Positions 26,374 to 30,074 of a stretch of DNA of 30,074 nt are shown in pieces. A model generated the notes under the pieces. It worked only from the letters and a program-made list of their open reading frames with translations. It was not told the DNA's origin and did not search any database. The stretch is from the IMG/VR virus record IMGVR_UViG_3300031851_000118, positions 1 through 30,074 of that record, one strand, 5' to 3'. Every line of letters begins with the position of its first letter. Position 1 is the first letter of the stretch. The translations under genes and the position numbers were made by a program. The DNA comes from a virus.

Positions 26374-26883
26374 TTATATGTAGTTGGTCCAGGAAGGGTG
26401 TTTGATCTTTAGATCCATTTGTTTACGCTTGTTAACTAGATCGTAATAGTCTGGAGCATATGGTTCACGTTTAGGTTTCATTGCAGTTTTGTTACCCTTA
26501 CGAGTGTTACAAGGCATACAAGCCGCCACAATGTTTTCCCAAGATGTACGTCCACCTTTACTCAAAGGTATAACATGATCAAGGGTAAGTTCTTTTTTAA
26601 TTAATTGTATGTCGCAGTATTGGCAAGTGTATAAGTCACGAATGTATAAGTTTACTTTAGAGAAGCGAGGCTTCCGCCGTTTACGTTGTTGTTGCTTTAG
26701 CATGATCACAGCCGGTACACGAGTTTCCCAAGTAGGAGAACTTACAATCCAATCATCATACCAATCTAATACTGTAACCTTATCCATCCACAGATAGGTT
26801 ATTGCTTCTTTCCATTGAATTGCTGATAGGGGTAGATATGATAATGGTTGTGCGTCTGCATTAAGTACAAGTACGTCAGACAA
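26374..26883 (-). CDS. HNH endonuclease
   Basis: A 169-aa protein. Two CxxC pairs (CQYC about residues 90-93, CMPC about 118-121) hold a structural zinc around the HNH core LTLDHVIPLSKGGRTSWENI, where the Asp-His pair and the Asn are the metal and catalytic residues. The C-terminal part (KHPSWTNYI) is a short tail. The start is likely a TTG at 26883, eight bases from an AAGGAG site; an ATG seven bases earlier is in another frame. It may be a free-standing homing-type or packaging-associated nuclease. Such HNH genes are common in T4-like marine phages. A late-type promoter precedes it. Confidence 0.85.
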   Translation of the reverse strand: MSDVLVLNADAQPLSYLPLSAIQWKEAITYLWMDKVTVLDWYDDWIVSSPTWETRVPAVIMLKQQQRKRRKPRFSKVNLYIRDLYTCQYCDIQLIKKELTLDHVIPLSKGGRTSWENIVAACMPCNTRKGNKTAMKPKREPYAPDYYDLVNKRKQMDLKIKHPSWTNYI

Positions 26884-26912
26884 ATCATTGTCTCCTTTGC
26901 TATGCTGTGTAT

Positions 26913-26920
26913 GTATTTAT
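26913..26920 (-). promoter_or_regulatory. Late-type promoter (ATAAATAC) for the HNH gene
   Basis: Minus-strand AATAAATAC 30 bases before the TTG start, with AAAGGAG between. Confidence 0.55.
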
Positions 26921-27144
26921 TACTGTTGGTTCTTCCACTGAAGATATGTAAAGTAATCTATTACGAGAATTTGTATTAAGAGTCCTAATGGAGTTAGTAC
27001 TGCACCAAATAAAACAAAAGGAATTATTACAGTCCAAAAGAATAATCGCCATAGGATAAACATAGCCATGTCTCTTGGCCAAATCCATTCAGCCCAACTT
27101 GGTACTGGTTTCTTTGGTCTAAAATCTTGTACTTCCCAATTCAT
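26920..27144 (-). CDS. Small two-helix membrane protein, 74 aa
   Basis: The product begins [20 protein letters not shown]. Residues 26-65 are one long or two short hydrophobic segments (MAMFILWRLFFWTVIIPFVL and then GAVLTPLGLLIQILVIDYF). The tail is YLQWKNQQ. The start overlaps the prs stop (TAATG), so it belongs to the same operon as prs and the dehydrogenase. No motif is recognised. Confidence 0.65.
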   Translation of the reverse strand: MNWEVQDFRPKKPVPSWAEWIWPRDMAMFILWRLFFWTVIIPFVLFGAVLTPLGLLIQILVIDYFTYLQWKNQQ

Positions 27145-28103
27145 TATACAAACAGACTACTTACTGATTCTTCATTAGTAACTCTGCGTATTGCTTCGCC
27201 AAATAGGTTACTAACACTTACTTGTCTAGTTTTCTTACAGTTCTTAGGACAACGATTAGGAATAGTATCAGTAACTACTAATTCATCTAGTACTGACTTC
27301 TCAACCTTTTGACATGCTTCGTTACTTAATACTCCGTGTGTAATATAAGCACGAACACTACTAGCACCTGCATCCATAATTGCTTTGGCCGCATTGCATA
27401 ATGTCCCGCCTGAGTCTACAATGTCATCTACTAGGATAGCATGTTTGCCTTGTACATCGCCAATTAGATTCATTACTTCGCTCTTACCTGCTTCTGGTCT
27501 ACGTTTGTCTACTATAGCAATGTCGCCACCAAACATATCAGCAAACTTCCTAGCACGAACAACACCACCTGCGTCTGGTGATACAAATACTGTTCCTTGT
27601 TGTTGTACTTCTGGATCATCTCTCCAACCAATTGAACGTTTGATATCTTTTGCAAAGACTACACGGCTTGTTAAATCGTCCACAGGAATATCAAAGAAGC
27701 CTTGTATCTGTCCTGCATGTAAATCCATTGTTAAGATTCTATCTGCACCTGCTGTTGTTAATAAGTTACTAACAAGTTTTGCTGTGATAGGAGTACGTGA
27801 AGCACTCTTACGATCTTGTCTTGCGTAACCAAAGTAAGGAATGACTGCTGTAATTCTACTTGCACTTGATCTACGTGCCGCATCAATCATAATCATAAGT
27901 TCCATAACACTATCATTAACAGGTGTACAGGTACTCTGTATAATAAACACATCTTCGCCACGTACATTTTCTAAAAACTCTACGCTACTTTCTCCATCAG
28001 CAAACGTCGATACGTTAGCCGGTACTAGTGTTGCAAAACAATGTTCTGCAATCTGTTGTGCTAAATCTGGATTAGCATTTCCTGTGATAATTTTCATTTT
28101 CAA
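27144..28103 (-). CDS. prs: Ribose-phosphate pyrophosphokinase (PRPP synthetase)
   Basis: A 319-aa full-length protein. It has [10 protein letters not shown] (about residues 34-43), [10 protein letters not shown] (about 90-99, the flexible loop that holds ATP), [17 protein letters not shown] (about 125-141, the metal/ATP signature) and [13 protein letters not shown] (about 217-229, the PRPP-binding loop). It makes PRPP from ribose-5-phosphate and ATP, feeding purine, pyrimidine and NAD synthesis. Together with NrdAB it would raise nucleotide supply for phage DNA. It overlaps the upstream dehydrogenase by 4 bases and the downstream membrane protein by one. It is read from the sigma70 promoter at 28881-28909. 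Confidence 0.96.
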   Translation of the reverse strand: MKMKIITGNANPDLAQQIAEHCFATLVPANVSTFADGESSVEFLENVRGEDVFIIQSTCTPVNDSVMELMIMIDAARRSSASRITAVIPYFGYARQDRKSASRTPITAKLVSNLLTTAGADRILTMDLHAGQIQGFFDIPVDDLTSRVVFAKDIKRSIGWRDDPEVQQQGTVFVSPDAGGVVRARKFADMFGGDIAIVDKRRPEAGKSEVMNLIGDVQGKHAILVDDIVDSGGTLCNAAKAIMDAGASSVRAYITHGVLSNEACQKVEKSVLDELVVTDTIPNRCPKNCKKTRQVSVSNLFGEAIRRVTNEESVSSLFV

Positions 28104-28855
28104 ACGTTGTCCTTCCTTACTTGGTAATTGTACTTAATAGCACATTCAATTAACGACAGATCAACACCATGTTGTTCTGCCAACTTTGTTAGAGCTAGTG
28201 TGTCTTTAGGAAAACAATGTCCTCCAAAGCCACGCTCTGTCGTTATACTTGTATGGCTTTCACCAATACGTTTGTCTACACTTACACCATTAGCAACCGA
28301 AGTATAGTTAACACCACTTGCTTCACATAAGTCATACACTTGATTGAAGAAACTTACCTTAGTCGCTAAGAAACTATTTCTTAGATACTTTATTAGTATA
28401 AGTTCTTCAGGGGAGTTTTTAGTATTCACGTTAATCTTACCAAGAGCTTCTATTAATATAGTTGCCCAAAAGTTTGTATCGCCTTTAGCAAGATAGTGTG
28501 TTTCTGCATTGCACAGATCCTTTACGGCTGTTTCAGCACGTAGGAACTCTGGACTAAAGGTTGTGTTGAACTCTTTGATTTGATCCCAGACTTGAAGATC
28601 AATAGTACTTTTAACAAGCACAGGAATATTATCTAACTGTCTTGCTTGATTAACAACGTCAATGACACTACTGCCATCACATGATCCGTCTGCGTTAGAC
28701 GGCGTTGACACACAACAAATGATTCCTTGGCAAACTTTATCAAAATCAGCGACATACCCAAGCCGCGGGTCATGAATTTCAACGTCCCAAGACTCTTTAA
28801 GTATAGCATGGTATGCCTTACCAACATACCCATACCCTGCAATGATTAGTTTCAT
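28100..28855 (-). CDS. UDP-sugar (UDP-glucose/GDP-mannose) dehydrogenase-like protein, C-terminally short
   Basis: A 251-aa protein. GYGYVG (residues 7-12) is the NAD-binding start. [11 protein letters not shown] (about 100-110), [17 protein letters not shown] (Lys156 and Asn160, catalytic-region residues) and GGHCFPKD (catalytic Cys214) are the key motifs of this dehydrogenase family. Normal members have about 430 residues; the C-terminal UDP-sugar-binding domain is missing. It stops soon after the catalytic domain without any sign of a frameshift. So the protein may act on another substrate or in a dimer with altered specificity. It is first in an operon with prs. Its ATG is 26 bases after a near-consensus sigma70 promoter with an ACGAGGA site. 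Confidence 0.82.
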   Translation of the reverse strand: MKLIIAGYGYVGKAYHAILKESWDVEIHDPRLGYVADFDKVCQGIICCVSTPSNADGSCDGSSVIDVVNQARQLDNIPVLVKSTIDLQVWDQIKEFNTTFSPEFLRAETAVKDLCNAETHYLAKGDTNFWATILIEALGKINVNTKNSPEELILIKYLRNSFLATKVSFFNQVYDLCEASGVNYTSVANGVSVDKRIGESHTSITTERGFGGHCFPKDTLALTKLAEQHGVDLSLIECAIKYNYQVRKDNV

Positions 28856-28880
28856 TAAGCAATCCTCGTAATGTGCTACT

Positions 28881-28909
28881 AGTATATACTTAATTATCTA
28901 TTATGTCAA
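28881..28909 (-). promoter_or_regulatory. Sigma70-type promoter of the dehydrogenase-prs operon
   Basis: Minus strand TTGACA (28904-28909), a 17-bp spacer, then TATACT (28881-28886). Identical boxes and spacing to the oxygenase operon promoter. Confidence 0.85.
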
Positions 28910-28916
28910 GATAAAA

Positions 28917-28943
28917 TAGGCGAGCTGAGTTAACTCGCCTATC
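28917..28943 (-). terminator. Hairpin after the 63-aa gene
   Basis: A stem ATAGGCGAG/CTCGCCTAT (9 bp) with a 9-base loop, followed on the minus strand by TTTTATC. It lies a few bases after the stop of the minus-strand gene. Confidence 0.75.
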
Positions 28944-28947
28944 CAAT

Positions 28948-29139
28948 TTATTTGTTGTCGTGGTTAATAGATATATGTTTTAAAACTTTACCAGAATTTT
29001 CTCCAGCAGTAACAGTATATCCAGTCGTACCATTTCCATACACGTTTACTTCACTACGAGTTTTCATAAGGATTTTCTCCTTGCGTTCTCTCATTTTTTG
29101 CTCACGGTATGATTTAAGTAGGTAATCGTATCTGTTCAT
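28948..29139 (-). CDS. Small basic protein, 63 aa, unknown function
   Basis: The product begins MNRYDYLLKSYREQKMRERK with a basic helix, then KEKILMKTRSEVNVYGNGTT and GYTVTAGENSGKVLKHISIN (a beta-rich half). No membrane segment. A GGAGAGTG site precedes the ATG, with a leader of about 80 bases behind a late-type element at 29221-29228 and a hairpin after the stop. No family is recognised; the self-contained transcription unit supports the gene. Confidence 0.65.
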   Translation of the reverse strand: MNRYDYLLKSYREQKMRERKEKILMKTRSEVNVYGNGTTGYTVTAGENSGKVLKHISINHDNK

Positions 29140-29220
29140 TACACTCTCCTTTTTACAGTTAAGTGCGTTCCTTCAGCATAGTTGCTTACTTCCGGCCTAT
29201 ATCGGCTGAACGTTGTATAT

Positions 29221-29228
29221 GTATTTAT
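29221..29228 (-). promoter_or_regulatory. Late-type promoter (ATAAATAC) for the 63-aa gene
   Basis: Minus-strand GATAAATAC about 80 bases before the ATG, just downstream of the AlkB terminator. Confidence 0.55.
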
Positions 29229-29246
29229 CCAGCAATTAGAAAGAAA

Positions 29247-29269
29247 GGGTGCAACTTGTGATTGCACCC
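29247..29269 (-). terminator. Terminator after the AlkB-like gene
   Basis: A perfect 8-bp stem GGGTGCAA/TTGCACCC with a 7-base loop, followed on the minus strand by CTTTCTTT. Confidence 0.8.
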
Positions 29270-29277
29270 CAACAGGG

Positions 29278-30074
29278 TTAAACGAACTGTTTTCCTATTT
29301 CTCTTTCTGCTTCAGTAGCCATTTCTTTATCCCATTTGTCCAAATGCTTTTTCATAAAGCTATTGAACACTGGTGGTACTAATGCTAATGCAAAGAGTGT
29401 GAAGTAACCTACACCTGTGTTAGGTGCACCTACTTCGTCAAGTTCCCAGAAGTGTGTTTCACCTCTGTCATGATGATCAGCCTGGCGACCAATCTCTATG
29501 AAGAACCAGCTTGTGAATAATGTTGAGTTATCCCATGAGTGTCTATAGTCTATTGGTTCGCTTTTAACACGAATCAAACCATAGTGTTCTAGATAGTTAA
29601 GTGCTTCAAGTTCGAAGTTTGATATTAACCAAACAAGTCCGATACATGCGACACCTAACCAACCACCTGCAAAGAAGAACAATGCAAGTGTAGGTACACT
29701 CATCATGTAACCTCTTATCCATCTGTTACTTACGGACAAGAAAGGTTTACCTAAACGTTTCAATCTACCTCTTTCCATTTCAAACAAGAACTTAGATTGT
29801 CCTAAGTGTGATTTGATATAGTGTGAATAGATATCACGTCCTCTTGGTGCAGTTGCAGGATCATCTTCACTTGCTAATTCCAAATGATGATTGTACACAT
29901 GAGCATAACAGAAATGTGCTGAACCTGATAGTCCCATCATCCAGCGGCTTATTACAAATGCAATGCCTTTGGTGTGCGATAGTTCATGCCCATAGATTAT
30001 ACCTATGCCTGCAAATATACCTGTTGATAGTGTAGCACCTAATAGTTCTGCACCTGCCATACCATTAAATATTT
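29278..30074 (-). CDS. AlkB-type membrane di-iron hydroxylase, partial at right edge
   Basis: The frame stays open to the window edge (there is an ATG at 30060, but codons upstream of it are also open), so the N-terminus is probably outside. Known AlkB proteins are about 400 aa; about 264 are seen here. Numbered from that ATG, the histidine boxes are GHELSHTKG (His25, His29), HVYNHHLELASEDDPAT (with the DPA motif that follows in AlkB) and RQADHHDRGETHFW. LNYLEHYGL is the HYG motif specific to alkane hydroxylases. Hydrophobic segments lie between the boxes. It would hydroxylate alkanes or another lipid chain, using host rubredoxin and reductase. It is an auxiliary gene with a terminator after it. 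The substrate is not known. Confidence 0.85.
   Translation of the reverse strand, partial: IFNGMAGAELLGATLSTGIFAGIGIIYGHELSHTKGIAFVISRWMMGLSGSAHFCYAHVYNHHLELASEDDPATAPRGRDIYSHYIKSHLGQSKFLFEMERGRLKRLGKPFLSVSNRWIRGYMMSVPTLALFFFAGGWLGVACIGLVWLISNFELEALNYLEHYGLIRVKSEPIDYRHSWDNSTLFTSWFFIEIGRQADHHDRGETHFWELDEVGAPNTGVGYFTLFALALVPPVFNSFMKKHLDKWDKEMATEAEREIGKQFV

Noticed and set aside
1-30074. CRISPR array, insertion sequence, integrase or prophage attachment site
   Set aside because: No spaced direct repeats, transposase or integrase motifs were seen; the only repeats are stem-loops, protein-level repeats and promoter elements.

Overview
The window looks like part of the genome of a marine T4-like myovirus with an AT-rich genome, of the broad cyanophage/pelagimyophage type. 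The reasons are dense, overlapping genes, a PAAR/peptidase spike protein, a beta-helix tailspike, class Ia ribonucleotide reductase with glutaredoxin, a block of small basic virion-type proteins, four phage-encoded tRNAs, and T4-late-type ATAAATA promoter elements in front of most transcription units. The host must be Gram-negative, because the phage carries a signal-peptide porin ending in Phe and an IscU with the HscA-binding LPPVK motif. The exact host cannot be read from the sequence.

Layout. 1-1410: a small basic protein and a phage porin. 1447-4202: spike/baseplate-like operon of two proteins with shared terminal repeats and a PAAR-M15 peptidase. 4206-8369: nrdA, nrdB, glutaredoxin and an Sm-like small protein. 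8366-10451: tailspike and its partner. 10451-13232: an operon on a sigma70 promoter with three Fe(II)/2-oxoglutarate-type oxygenases, a small membrane protein and a PD-(D/E)XK nuclease. 13242-17530: probable virion proteins, including an A9 homopolymer where a -1 shift fuses two ORFs, and two tandem basic paralogues. 17553-20954: a five-gene operon containing a Pol-beta-type nucleotidyltransferase next to a KxDG ligase-like nucleotidyltransferase. 20987-23545 (plus strand): tRNA-Gly, tRNA-Thr, three small proteins, a class II aaRS-like enzyme of the Asn/Asp family, a strange long-variable-arm tRNA with an Asn anticodon, iscU, and a leader-peptide/terminator/tRNA-Trp cassette. 23548-30074: class 3 lipase, SpeD, PiT-type phosphate transporter, HNH nuclease, PRPP synthetase, a truncated UDP-sugar dehydrogenase, small proteins, and an AlkB-type membrane hydroxylase running off the right edge.

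How it fits together. NrdAB, glutaredoxin and Prs support nucleotide supply. PiT supplies phosphate and SpeD polyamines for packaging. IscU, AlkB, the lipase and the porin are host-derived auxiliary functions that would reshape iron-sulfur assembly, lipid/hydrocarbon chemistry and the envelope. Two promoter classes are visible: five near-consensus sigma70 promoters, all with 17-bp spacers, and a series of ATAAATA late-type elements. Several auxiliary genes (iscU, speD, lipase, PiT, nrdA, nrdB) sit behind the late type.

The most unusual parts are the aaRS-like gene followed six bases later by a chimeric Leu-bodied tRNA with Asn identity elements, the Trp-codon leader whose terminator abuts tRNA-Trp, and the A9 frameshift junction. 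All assignments are from reading motifs; no database search was run.
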